Notes under the pieces: model-generated
The model's input: only the letters and a program-made list of their open reading frames with translations
Database searches by the model: none
Told to the model about the DNA's origin: nothing
Source of the DNA: JAPOVO01 sp026708165
GTDB taxonomy: Bacteria > Chloroflexota > UBA11872 > VXNJ01
Direction of reading: 5' to 3'
Assembly: GCA_965208775.1 (NCBI GenBank)
Contig: OZ242360.1
Location: forward strand, 682,001-746,000
DNA: 64,000 nucleotides
Translations under genes and position numbers: made by a program
Shown: piece by piece, positions 27,755 through 36,321 of the stretch
Layout: each line of letters starts with the position of its first letter
Numbering within the stretch: position 1 is the first letter of the stretch

Positions 27755-30700
27755 ATGGATAGTCCTCCGACGGCAACCCGAAGCGCACTGGTTCGCACAA
27801 TGCCACACGCGGTTTCAGGCCCTGTCGGAAAGGTGCTGAGCGCAACCCGGCGATGGATTTCTAAACGTCCCGACGCCGTCGCCTACGTGATCTACATACT
27901 GATAGCTGTGGTGTGGTTTCGGGGCCTCATCTTCGATCCCGGATTCCTGGGACTTCGAGACGATTGGACTATTTGGCCAACTTCCTGGCAGAACATACAG
28001 AAAGCCGACGACCGCTCAGCCGCCTGGATGACGGACTTCTTTGGAGGCTCCGGCGCCGAGCGGCAAACGAGCCAGTACATGATCTTCGGCTGGGGATTCG
28101 CCGCGCAGTACCTCGGCGCCGACGGCTGGCTCATATCTAGATTTCCGATTGCCCTGATTACCGCCGCGGCGATACTCGCATACCAGGCGGCCAAGAGTTT
28201 CGGGATGCGCCGCCGGGCGGCATTCGCCACAGGGTTTGCCTATGCCTCTACTCCCTTCATATTCGACGCGTACGTAGCGGGCTACACCGAGATGTTGATC
28301 GGCATCGCGATGCTCCCCAAGGCGCTGGCCTCCGCACACCTTGCCTTTGAAACACCCCTCAGAGTGCGCAACTTCCTCAAAGGCATGGTGTGGATGGGGC
28401 TAAGTGCGGCCACGGTTCATCTCGCCATTCTGATGGTCGTCATGATCGCCGGCTATTGCGGTTATCGCGTCTTCCTGACTCCGGGCCGGCTCGCGCGCAA
28501 GACCCAGACTGTCTTGTACGTCATCGGAATGGGACTGGGATTCGTCTTCTTCCACTCGGCGGCCGGAGTTGTCGCCTACCAATTGCTGTTCATAAGCGGC
28601 GGGGGCGATCAACTGGCTGAGCGGGCCGATGTATCGAAGTTGGCGTGGATACTGACGGCCGCCCCGCGATTCAGTGAGGCCATAGGCCTTGTTGGAGAGC
28701 CTTACAACTACTCCGTTGGGCGGGGATCGCAGATTGAGCCAAACCTGCTCGCATCGCTATACCAGGTAAGCAGATTGGCGGTCGCTGGGCTTGGCATGCT
28801 CGCCGTCGTTGTCACCAATGGCCGCGAACGCCGGCTGGCCGCGTTCCTCCTCGTCGCTTTTCTGTTTTTCAGTCTGGGCAGCACCGGGTTCAACGAGCCT
28901 TTTCCCGCGTTGCGGGAGCGTGTTCAGGACATCCCCGGCATCGCGCTGTTCCGCAATTCCCGCTATTTTGCGATTCCCGCAGCGCTCATGCTGTCCTTGA
29001 TGGTCGGGCTGGTGATCAACGCTCGATTTACCGAAACCCGCTATCTGAGTCGAGTGGTCGGAGTAACCGCTGCGGCCATCCTCTGTGTCGGCGCCATGGG
29101 TTTTTGGTCGGGGGATTTACTCGGTCATCTACCGCCCTACGAGATAGACCGGGACACGCTCAACGCCATGGAGGCGGTTCGGGCGGAACCGGACGACTAC
29201 AGAATGCTCCACCTGCCCATGACCGGTCCCGGATCGTACACGAGCGTCAGTGGGAGACAATCACCGCCCGGTAACAATCCGTTCGTTGCGGAGTCCGCCA
29301 AGCGAGGCTTTTGGCTGTCCCCCAGGCCAGACTCGTTTCCGCAGTTCTTCGCCACGGTCTTTCACACGCTGCTGGGGCACGCCCGCTATCCCGTTCATAA
29401 CCTGCTGAACCTGGGCCGCGTCGAATACGTGGCGTTCGATCCTCATTGGCAATCACGCTACGCAGAGTTCATCAGGAGCGACAGTAGGCCCTGGCTGGCC
29501 GGTCTCGAACGTCCCGAGCGGATCTCACGAATGATCGAGCGTCAGCCTTGGCTCATGCCGGACCTCGACCTTTCCGAGGGGCAAGTTGCGGTGATGCGTG
29601 TCACCGGAACTCCCGACCCGAAGTTCGGTATAGCCGAGACGGTTATCGCGGGCTCGCCCTCCCTCAGACACATGGCGACCGGCTGGCAGTTCTTCGACGC
29701 GGATCGCCGAGTCACTCACCTGCACGATCTGTCTCGAAATCCGGACAGGGCCGAAAACTCCATAACCGAAATTTGGATAGACGACGATATTGCCGATCTG
29801 GCATTCAGTTACGTCGGTTCCCGCTATTCGGTCGAACCCGCCGACCAGATCGGCCCAAACTCGTCACGGGCGGATATCGACTGGGTTGCTACATACCGAA
29901 ATGCCGCCTGGTATCTCAACCACGCGATACCGGATGCAACCAGCAGCATCGTCACCGACGCGAGTCTATCCAGGTACGAAATATCGCTGCATGCACACGG
30001 CCATGACGACGAGCTCTGGGTCCGGCATTTCACAAGCCCGTACGGTGGCGACGTGGGAATATCTTTGGACGGACGGCATCTGACCACGATTCAAACACGC
30101 TCGACCCTGCGGCACGGCTACCGATGGACTCATGTCCCGCTCTCGAACCTCGCCGCCGGGCAACACGTCCTGAGCATCGAAAACAAGAGCGCAACCCTCA
30201 ACGCGGTTTCCCGCATTGTGCTGGCACCGGCGGACGTGATCCGCCAGGCCGAGCGGCGGGCGGCGAGCGCATTCGGCCGCCTGCCGGTTCGCATCGTGCT
30301 CTCGGATCTCGAGTTGACGGACGGCGCCCGCGTCTTCGAAGTTCCAATCGAGGGCGAGTTCAACCTCGACACCGTCGTGCCAGCCGACGCCCGCGTGGAG
30401 ATCTCGGTGGACGGCAAGGATTTTGATGTCCTGGAATTCCCAATCGATGACTCTTACAAGAGGCTCACCGCCACGGTCCGCCTGGACCGAGGCGAGCACG
30501 AGATCCGGCTAAAGTTCCTTGACAACCGTGCCTCCCCGACCGTCGAGTTCTACGGCCCTACCGAGTCTGGCGCGCTCGAGAACTGCGAGACCGCCTCGTG
30601 CGAGAGCATCCATGGGATCGTTGTGTCAGGCTCCCGCGATGGTCGATCGGTCACCGTCGCGGGACGCGTCCGCCCGGGCCGGAACGGCGCCAAGATTCTC

Positions 30701-31279
30701 GCCGGGCAGCTAGAGCCGCAAGTCACGTACCACGAGCGATTCTTGGGGCCAAGCGCCGAATTCCGCGACGTAAGGCTCACGGTCCCGCTCGACGCGGGAT
30801 CTGAGCGCGCATTCTTCGAGATCAAGCCCAGCGGCCGACCTCCTCACGGGGCGGCCTTCGATCTTGGCGAAGTGACGGAATCGCAACTACCGCACTCGAT
30901 ATCGCTCGTGGCATGGAAGGGCGAGGCGGCAGCGAGCGCTGACGCGGGCGTCGACGGGACAGGCGACGGCGGGCCGACAGCATTTAGCGCTCGCTACAAC
31001 GGCCCACCACGAAAGGCGCTCTTGAGACTCGACGAGAGGTTCGACCCACGCTGGCGATTCACCATCGACGGCCGCGAGGCTGATAAAGCAGACCACGTAA
31101 TCCTGGACGGTCACTTCAATGGCTGGTTCGTCGATCTGAAACCCGGCTCGGAAATCAGGGTCGGCTTCGCCTTGGAGCCGTTTTACGGCTGGTTACAGGT
31201 TGCAAACGTTCTGATCCTCCTAGTCTCGGTGGTCATCGGCTGGTGGCCCGCCAGGCTGCTCCCGACCGCTCGTGTCTGA
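27755..31279 (+). CDS. large GT-C/YfhO-like membrane protein with C-terminal extracellular beta domain
   Basis: A 1174-residue protein. The N-terminal half has about 12 transmembrane helices from residue 45 on, with an acidic 'GLRDDWTIWP' loop after the first helix in the position of the GT-C catalytic Asp. Residues about 480-1150 are extracellular and rich in beta strands, and a last helix ('VANVLILLVSVVIGWW') precedes the C-terminus. This plan resembles YfhO proteins and actinobacterial AftD-like (DUF3367) arabinosyltransferases, but no close family is claimed. The next gene overlaps it by eight bases. It likely transfers a sugar from a lipid carrier to a surface glycan. Confidence 0.7.
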   Translation: MDSPPTATRSALVRTMPHAVSGPVGKVLSATRRWISKRPDAVAYVIYILIAVVWFRGLIFDPGFLGLRDDWTIWPTSWQNIQKADDRSAAWMTDFFGGSGAERQTSQYMIFGWGFAAQYLGADGWLISRFPIALITAAAILAYQAAKSFGMRRRAAFATGFAYASTPFIFDAYVAGYTEMLIGIAMLPKALASAHLAFETPLRVRNFLKGMVWMGLSAATVHLAILMVVMIAGYCGYRVFLTPGRLARKTQTVLYVIGMGLGFVFFHSAAGVVAYQLLFISGGGDQLAERADVSKLAWILTAAPRFSEAIGLVGEPYNYSVGRGSQIEPNLLASLYQVSRLAVAGLGMLAVVVTNGRERRLAAFLLVAFLFFSLGSTGFNEPFPALRERVQDIPGIALFRNSRYFAIPAALMLSLMVGLVINARFTETRYLSRVVGVTAAAILCVGAMGFWSGDLLGHLPPYEIDRDTLNAMEAVRAEPDDYRMLHLPMTGPGSYTSVSGRQSPPGNNPFVAESAKRGFWLSPRPDSFPQFFATVFHTLLGHARYPVHNLLNLGRVEYVAFDPHWQSRYAEFIRSDSRPWLAGLERPERISRMIERQPWLMPDLDLSEGQVAVMRVTGTPDPKFGIAETVIAGSPSLRHMATGWQFFDADRRVTHLHDLSRNPDRAENSITEIWIDDDIADLAFSYVGSRYSVEPADQIGPNSSRADIDWVATYRNAAWYLNHAIPDATSSIVTDASLSRYEISLHAHGHDDELWVRHFTSPYGGDVGISLDGRHLTTIQTRSTLRHGYRWTHVPLSNLAAGQHVLSIENKSATLNAVSRIVLAPADVIRQAERRAASAFGRLPVRIVLSDLELTDGARVFEVPIEGEFNLDTVVPADARVEISVDGKDFDVLEFPIDDSYKRLTATVRLDRGEHEIRLKFLDNRASPTVEFYGPTESGALENCETASCESIHGIVVSGSRDGRSVTVAGRVRPGRNGAKILAGQLEPQVTYHERFLGPSAEFRDVRLTVPLDAGSERAFFEIKPSGRPPHGAAFDLGEVTESQLPHSISLVAWKGEAAASADAGVDGTGDGGPTAFSARYNGPPRKALLRLDERFDPRWRFTIDGREADKADHVILDGHFNGWFVDLKPGSEIRVGFALEPFYGWLQVANVLILLVSVVIGWWPARLLPTARV

Positions 31280-32417
31280 TATTCTCGCGGCCTCAAAATC
31301 CACCGCCACGCGCTTAAAGCCCTATTTGCTCGCCGTCTTGCTCGTCATTGCCGGCGCGATTCCATGGGTGCTGCCGGCAGCTCTGCTCCCGGTCTACTGG
31401 ACCAAAGGCTCCGCTTTTGAGCTCGGCCCCTTCGCCGAAGGCTGGAGCCTGACCCAGGAGATCGAAACGCGGTCCGCCGGACACATCGGTTTTTCGTTTT
31501 CAGTGCGGCCCGAAAGGCAAGATGGTCGAACTCCTGAACTGGAGGTCCGGCTCGAAGACGGCGACGAAGTCCTGTGGGCCAATCGAGTTCGGATCGACTC
31601 CAAAGAAATGAAGCGCTATTCGGTCGCGTTTCCCGTCGCAGCGACGCCCGATCGGTATCTCGTTCGAATTCGCGTACTTCAGTCCGGTCAGGGCGGGGCC
31701 GTATTTCGCGGCGCAAACAGCTTGGCTGAAACGTCGCCCTACGTTCTGAACGTCATGAACGCCGGTCAGCCCGACCACCTGACTCTTGATTTCCAGGTCC
31801 ACCGAGCAGACTCCCGGCCCGTAAGCTGGTTCGCTGGCAGGCCTCCAACAAGTCCGGCCATATGGCTGATTGCGTTTGGTCTGGGAGTCTCAATCGCCGC
31901 CCCATTGCTGGCAAGCTGGTCGTCGGATCTTCGCCGTTGCTACTCCAACACCGCCGCGTTGACTATCTCCCTATCCGCCGCATGTGCCCTGGTCGCCTAT
32001 ATCGCCGTTATCCCGATTATCGAGACGGATGGCTTAGGTATTGTCGGGATATCGAGACTGCTGTTGGCGCTGTCGATGGCCGCGTTTCCGCTGGCGTTTG
32101 CACTGTCCTATTTTCTTCTCGGTCTCGACTCTGCGTCGCGCCCGAACGGTTCGAGAAACTTCCTATACAGAGGTTTGCTCGTCGTTTCTCGAATACCGCT
32201 TCGCTGGCTGCAGGGCTGGCGAATGATCGGATTCTGGCTTTGGCGGTATGTCCTTCGCTGGTGGCGAGGAGCACCATTGATACTGGCGGTCTTTTCAGGA
32301 ATCTATATCGCCGCTGGTGACTACCCGACGGCCGACATCCTCGCCAAGAGCGCCGTAGTCTCTCTGATACCGGCCGCATTCTGGCCTCGTAGACAGCGAA
32401 ATGCCAACTGTCCCTAG
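31272..32417 (+). CDS. membrane protein with N-terminal anchor, extracellular beta domain and C-terminal helices
   Basis: A 381-residue protein not assigned to a family. One N-terminal helix (residues about 18-40) is followed by an extracellular segment with beta-sandwich character ('LEVRLEDGDEVLW', 'YLVRIRVLQSGQGGAVFRG') and then five or so C-terminal helices. Two genes in the second glycan locus (58064-58897 and 61470-62363) have the same order of parts. The GTG start at 31272 overlaps the previous gene by eight bases, so the two are coupled. Possibly an accessory to the GT-C protein. Confidence 0.6.
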   Translation: MSDILAASKSTATRLKPYLLAVLLVIAGAIPWVLPAALLPVYWTKGSAFELGPFAEGWSLTQEIETRSAGHIGFSFSVRPERQDGRTPELEVRLEDGDEVLWANRVRIDSKEMKRYSVAFPVAATPDRYLVRIRVLQSGQGGAVFRGANSLAETSPYVLNVMNAGQPDHLTLDFQVHRADSRPVSWFAGRPPTSPAIWLIAFGLGVSIAAPLLASWSSDLRRCYSNTAALTISLSAACALVAYIAVIPIIETDGLGIVGISRLLLALSMAAFPLAFALSYFLLGLDSASRPNGSRNFLYRGLLVVSRIPLRWLQGWRMIGFWLWRYVLRWWRGAPLILAVFSGIYIAAGDYPTADILAKSAVVSLIPAAFWPRRQRNANCP

Positions 32418-32442
32418 CAAAAAAGCAAGGGGCTCTGGCGGG

Positions 32443-32703
32443 CTAGTTATCGAAGTAGTCGGCGTTTATCTGGAGATACTTCTCCTGGTCGGGCGGCAGG
32501 TCGAAGTCCGGATATATGGCCTCGACTGGACACGCGGGTTCGCAAGCCCCACAGTCGATGCAATCGATCGGATCGATATACAGCATTTCCACCGACTCGA
32601 ACCGGTCGTCGTCGGTTCGCGGATGAATGCAGTCGACCGGGCACACATCCACGCATGAAGCGTCCTTCACTTCGATGCAAGGTTCCGTTATCACATAGGT
32701 CAT
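32443..32703 (-). CDS. 7Fe/8Fe ferredoxin (FdxA-like)
   Basis: An 86-residue ferredoxin. Cluster ligands: Cys9, Cys17, Cys21-Pro and Cys25 in the first motif, Cys48-x2-Cys51-x2-Cys54-x3-Cys58-Pro in the second. The Cys9-x7-Cys17-x3-Cys21 spacing is that of ferredoxins with one [3Fe-4S] and one [4Fe-4S] cluster. Low-potential electron carrier in the cytoplasm. It is convergent with the membrane protein gene, so it is not part of the glycan locus. Confidence 0.93.
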   Translation of the reverse strand: MTYVITEPCIEVKDASCVDVCPVDCIHPRTDDDRFESVEMLYIDPIDCIDCGACEPACPVEAIYPDFDLPPDQEKYLQINADYFDN

Positions 32704-32919
32704 GCGCTGGGCGCTCCCTCTAAAACGGGGTTCGGATATTGCAAAAGATTCAGACTCAAGTCTACTAAGAGATCACGCTTGGCACGCGCCAGGGATTCAA
32801 ATGAAAGAGTCGGCGGCACGCCAACGCCTGAGAGAACTTCCATCTACTGCGTGCCCCCACGCGCTGTTTTCGTATGATTTGCAATGAAAGGCTGGACTCA
32901 GTTCCCACGGAGATCGAAA

Positions 32920-33216
32920 ATGGCCGACGCATTGTCTGAATCGGAAATCCAATCGAAATTGGGCGACCTCGAACGCTGGACGCGCAATGGCGACGCCATC
33001 GAGCGCACCTTCAGGTTCGCTGCGTTTATGGACGGTATTGAGTTCGTCAATCGCCTTGCCCCCGCAGCCGAGGCGGCGGACCACCATCCTGATATCGACA
33101 TCCGCTACACCAGAGTGAAGCTGTGTCTTACTACGCACAGCGTCGGCGGCCTTACCGCGCTGGACTTCGATATGGCTTCCCAGGCCGACCGCCTGGCCGG
33201 AGCGACCGCCGAATAG
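32920..33216 (+). CDS. pterin-4a-carbinolamine dehydratase
   Basis: A 98-residue protein with the PCD signature 'AADHHPDI' (His55, His56, Pro57) and the later 'THSVGGLTALD' (His73). Such enzymes dehydrate 4a-hydroxytetrahydrobiopterin; in bacteria without aromatic hydroxylase they may serve molybdopterin or folate metabolism. No aromatic amino-acid hydroxylase is in the window. CGGAGA six bases before the ATG at 32920 supports this start over the ATG at 32884. Confidence 0.9.
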   Translation: MADALSESEIQSKLGDLERWTRNGDAIERTFRFAAFMDGIEFVNRLAPAAEAADHHPDIDIRYTRVKLCLTTHSVGGLTALDFDMASQADRLAGATAE

Positions 33217-33378
33217 GGCGCGAAAAACACAGTTGCCCTGCCTCGGTCCGGCAGCCGGACCCGTCGCATAAAGATCGGTTTCTGGTTCGCGGACCCGCTT
33301 GCCGAAACCCTAAGACGCGGGTTGCAGAAGCTCGCCGGTTACGGCCGGCCCCGCAAGTCGCGCGGTATTAGTGCTGGG

Positions 33379-33582
33379 CTACTTGGCCTTCCTTAGCATC
33401 GGCAAGCCCGTGCGCGAGTTTTCCATGACTTCATAACCCTCAGGCAACTCATCGAGCACGTTATCGCGCGCCTCGCCCGCAAAGTAGTAGATCGTCTGTA
33501 CGCGACCGCCATTGAGAGTCACGTCTTTGGAGTGCAGGTAGTAAGTCTTTTCCGACTTCTTGCTCTGAACAGAATAAGCCAA
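33379..33582 (-). CDS. small conserved-looking hypothetical protein (67 aa)
   Basis: A 67-residue soluble, charged protein with a balanced composition and an orderly pattern ('TYYLHSKDVTLNGGRVQTIY' then 'LPEGYEVMENSRTGLPML'). The codon use looks real, and the ORF has no overlapping competitor. I do not recognise a family. The ends of the pattern (Tyr-Tyr-Leu-His-Ser-Lys-Asp, Asn-Ser-Arg-Thr-Gly-Leu-Pro) look like a small beta-rich fold found in other Chloroflexota, from memory only. Confidence 0.6.
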   Translation of the reverse strand: MAYSVQSKKSEKTYYLHSKDVTLNGGRVQTIYYFAGEARDNVLDELPEGYEVMENSRTGLPMLRKAK

Positions 33583-33841
33583 TAGGATGCCTCCCTTTCA
33601 ATCGTCACAGTGCGTTCTGCACGGAACGACAGACCAACTCTCAAATAAGTGCGCGCCGGTCGAAGCCTCTGCGATCAGCGCGCCCCGTAGTATCGAATCA
33701 CCCGTCAAACAATGCAAGTTACAAATTTCGTGTCTCGAAGCAAGCCTCGGCAAGACCGGGGCGGGAAAATCCGTCCGCTGGCAAACCGGGTCCGATTCGT
33801 GCCCAAAGGGGATCGCGCGGCTCTCTCCGGCAGGCGGCCTT

Positions 33842-33870
33842 GCCGGCGGGGGCGTAACGCCCCCGCCGGC
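33842..33870 (-). terminator. strong GC hairpin after the LRR gene
   Basis: A perfect 13-bp stem (GCCGGCGGGGGCG and its complement) with a three-base loop, eight bases after the stop of the minus-strand LRR gene. There is no T-run on either side, so it may slow or process transcripts rather than act as a classic terminator. Confidence 0.55.
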
Positions 33871-33878
33871 TCAAGCTG

Positions 33879-35690
33879 CTAAGTCTCGTCCTCGGCGCCG
33901 CAGACGGGCAAGTCGATTTCATCAAGGTCGCTGCGCGGCACTTCTTGCCAAGCCTCCGGCACGCACCCCGTGAACTCGTTCCCACCCGCAAGATACAGCC
34001 TTCTCAGGTTAGTGAGGTTAGCCAATTCGGTTGGAATATCGCCGGTCAGTTGGTTTTCCGCAAGCCCCAGCACTGTCAGGTTGGTGAGATTGCCAAGTTC
34101 AGGCGGTATCTCGCCGCTCAGCCGGTTCACCCGAAGCCACAGCTCTTCCAAGTTGACGAGGTTGCCCAATTCAGGCGGAATCTCGCCGCTCAGCCGGTTC
34201 AAGTCAAGGTCCAACTGGGTCAAGTTCGTGAGGTTGCCCAACTCGGGTGGGATCGGGCCGCTCAACTCGTTGCTCCAGAAGACCAGCCAGGTCAGGTTGG
34301 TAAGGTTGCCCAGCTCGGCCGGGATCGGGCCGCTTAACTGGTTCAACGTGAAGTCAGCTTGGGCCAGGTTGCTGAGGTTGCCAATTTCGGCCGGAATTTC
34401 ACCGGTCAACTGGTTGATGCCCAGGGCTACCCATTCCAAGCTGGCCAGGTCGCCAATCTCTGGCGGTATCTCGCCAGTCAACTGATTCGCCCAGAGAGCC
34501 AGCCGCGTCACGTTGGCCAGACTGCCGATCTCCGGCGGTATCTCTCCCCGCAGCTGGTTGCCGAAGAGGTCCAGATCCACGAGGTCGGTCAGACGGCCTA
34601 TCTCGGCCGGGATCTCGCCGCTCAATTGGTTTTGCGAGAGGTCCAGTTCAGTCACGCGGCCGTCGTCGTCCGCCGTGACACCGAACCACTCGTCCAACGG
34701 CTCGTCGCTCAGCCAGTTGCGGTTGCTGGTCCAGTTGTCTCCATCGGTCGCGTTATAGAGCGCGACAAGCGCGTCCCTGAACGAAGTCCCCTCCGGAACG
34801 TAGGTCTGGCCGTAGTAAAGCGGCTTGGCGGGACCGAAGCTCCCGAACGACTTGTAGCTACCGAAGGGATAGACGGCATCGCGGACGTCGTCACCCAGGA
34901 ATCGCAGATGTACCGGCTCGGCATCGCCGGGGCGGTATTCGAGCACTACGGCCTGGAAGTACTGCCGGATGACTCCGGGATCGGCGCCCTCAATGCCGAG
35001 CGCCGCTTGCGGATCGTCGTCATAGCGGGCGTCGCTCTTCGGGTAGCCAAACGTGTACATGCCACCCAGCGCTTCGAAGAAGTCCAAAAATCCGGTCTCC
35101 GTGCCGTCGACGGCTGCGTTCGATACTCGGTGTCCCCAGGGGCCGAATTCCATGCCGGGCTGCTCGCTCAGCAGGTCCGGCTCGACGCCCAGGTCGTCCG
35201 AGCCTCCCAGACCGCCGCCAAGGTAATCCCAGGCCAGCCTCCGCTCAATCTGCCAGACGCCGTCGTGGGACTGGCAATCGACCACGCCGCGCTGGTAATA
35301 CTGGGTCAGCGCGCCAGGCAATTCTTGGATCACTTCAGAAGTCGCAAAGCCCCAACGGGCCAGTCCGCCGGTAACTTTGTACTGGGTCAGGAAGTCGCAG
35401 GTAACTCGCTCGCCGCCGACTGTTACAAGCAGGTCGGGGATGTTGTGGGCGAGGTCGCTATCGGGTTTGTTAAAGACGGACCTCTTCACCATAGCGGAAA
35501 TGTCGGAGTGGCCATCCGCTTCGGAAGCGGACTCCTTTTCTCCCCCCGGATGCCCAGCCATGACCGGAGTGGCCAGCGCTAAGAATGCCAGGATCAGAGT
35601 AAGAACAACGCCGACAAGGCGGCCGGCCAAAAGGGTGCGTAAGGGGGAACTCGGGCGGCTCACGATCTGCTGTGACCTCCTGGCTACCAA
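33879..35690 (-). CDS. exported leucine-rich-repeat protein with N-terminal Chloroflexota-type domain
   Basis: A 603-residue protein. Signal peptide: hydrophobic residues about 24-45 ending 'ATPVMA'. Residues about 60-300 contain Trp/Phe/Gly-rich segments such as 'FFEALGGMYTFGYPKSD' and 'IRQYFQAVVLEYRPGD', a repeating extracellular module seen in Chloroflexota proteins. Then an LRR cap ('LVALYNATDGDNW') leads into about ten 24-residue repeats of the plant-receptor type (L-x-G-x-IP-x-E-(L/I)-G-x-L). It ends in a short Cys-containing cap. Likely a surface protein for binding protein or glycan partners. The DNA coding for the repeats is nearly tandem, so copy number may vary between strains. Confidence 0.85.
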   Translation of the reverse strand: MVARRSQQIVSRPSSPLRTLLAGRLVGVVLTLILAFLALATPVMAGHPGGEKESASEADGHSDISAMVKRSVFNKPDSDLAHNIPDLLVTVGGERVTCDFLTQYKVTGGLARWGFATSEVIQELPGALTQYYQRGVVDCQSHDGVWQIERRLAWDYLGGGLGGSDDLGVEPDLLSEQPGMEFGPWGHRVSNAAVDGTETGFLDFFEALGGMYTFGYPKSDARYDDDPQAALGIEGADPGVIRQYFQAVVLEYRPGDAEPVHLRFLGDDVRDAVYPFGSYKSFGSFGPAKPLYYGQTYVPEGTSFRDALVALYNATDGDNWTSNRNWLSDEPLDEWFGVTADDDGRVTELDLSQNQLSGEIPAEIGRLTDLVDLDLFGNQLRGEIPPEIGSLANVTRLALWANQLTGEIPPEIGDLASLEWVALGINQLTGEIPAEIGNLSNLAQADFTLNQLSGPIPAELGNLTNLTWLVFWSNELSGPIPPELGNLTNLTQLDLDLNRLSGEIPPELGNLVNLEELWLRVNRLSGEIPPELGNLTNLTVLGLAENQLTGDIPTELANLTNLRRLYLAGGNEFTGCVPEAWQEVPRSDLDEIDLPVCGAEDET

Positions 35691-36321
35691 GCCTCAAGAA
35701 ACCTGAGATTAAACGCCCAAGTATAGAAAAACTCCAAGCCGCCAAACTAACTGAATTCGCCTCAACAGGGAAAATTATCCCAAAATTGGCGAATCGTCAC
35801 AAAGAAGTCATGATATTCAGGCCACTCGTCATCGTTCAGTCATATTGATTGTGGTAGAGTCACCGCAGAGTATGCCCGAAAAAGGGGAGGCGTGCCCCAG
35901 GGCACTGCTAGACAACGACAGCACCTGTACTGGGCATCAACTTGACCGCCCATACGTATCTTCACAAAAGCGGGAATGACGCCGCTTTCTCACACGTGCC
36001 GTACCAGTGCAATACCTCGCGCGTTTCCTGATACACTACTCGCGTTGTTGCGCATATTCGTACATTGATCGTACCTAAGCCATGATGGTGCGTAACGCGA
36101 ATGGCCGTCCAGGGTTTCGTGCGGTCTTCATAGGCTAAGGGGGCAGTCTATGATCGAAGCCTGAAATCGACCGGCTGCAAGAAGTAGCCGGTTGTTCGCT
36201 TTTATGGACAGAGCGTATCTGTCCCTCGTATCAGACGGGACCAGCTCGCGGATACCCATCGACTTTGACGATCACTGATCCGTAGCGTTGCTGGTCGCAG
36301 TAAATCCGGGAGGATCGCACC
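35691..36321. other. long intergenic region with possible structured leader RNA
   Basis: About 630 bases without a supported gene. It separates the LRR gene (minus) from the Met/Asp repeat protein gene (plus). Its left part is AT-richer than its surroundings and should hold the LRR promoter. Its right part, 36120-36210, contains two consecutive hairpins described separately. No known RNA family could be assigned by eye. Confidence 0.55.
36127..36203 (+). ncRNA. candidate structured leader or small RNA with terminator-like end
   Basis: Two hairpins in tandem: TCATAG...CTATGA (36127-36152) and ACCGGCTGC...GTAGCCGGT (36170-36192; nine pairs, five-base loop), the second followed by TGTTCGCTTTTA. 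The arrangement is like a small RNA or attenuator ending about 120 bases before the Met/Asp repeat gene. The short T-run makes termination uncertain. No conserved riboswitch core was recognised. Confidence 0.3.

Noticed and set aside
33990..34650. Regular 72-base DNA repeats
   Set aside because: They are codons of leucine-rich repeats, not an intergenic array.
34359..35582. 407-residue plus-strand ORF opposite the large LRR gene
   Set aside because: Antisense shadow; no family features, no ribosome site.
36100..36200. c-di-GMP (GEMM) riboswitch because of GTAGCCGGTT
   Set aside because: The conserved GCAAA and CGCAAAG elements are missing; only a generic hairpin remains.
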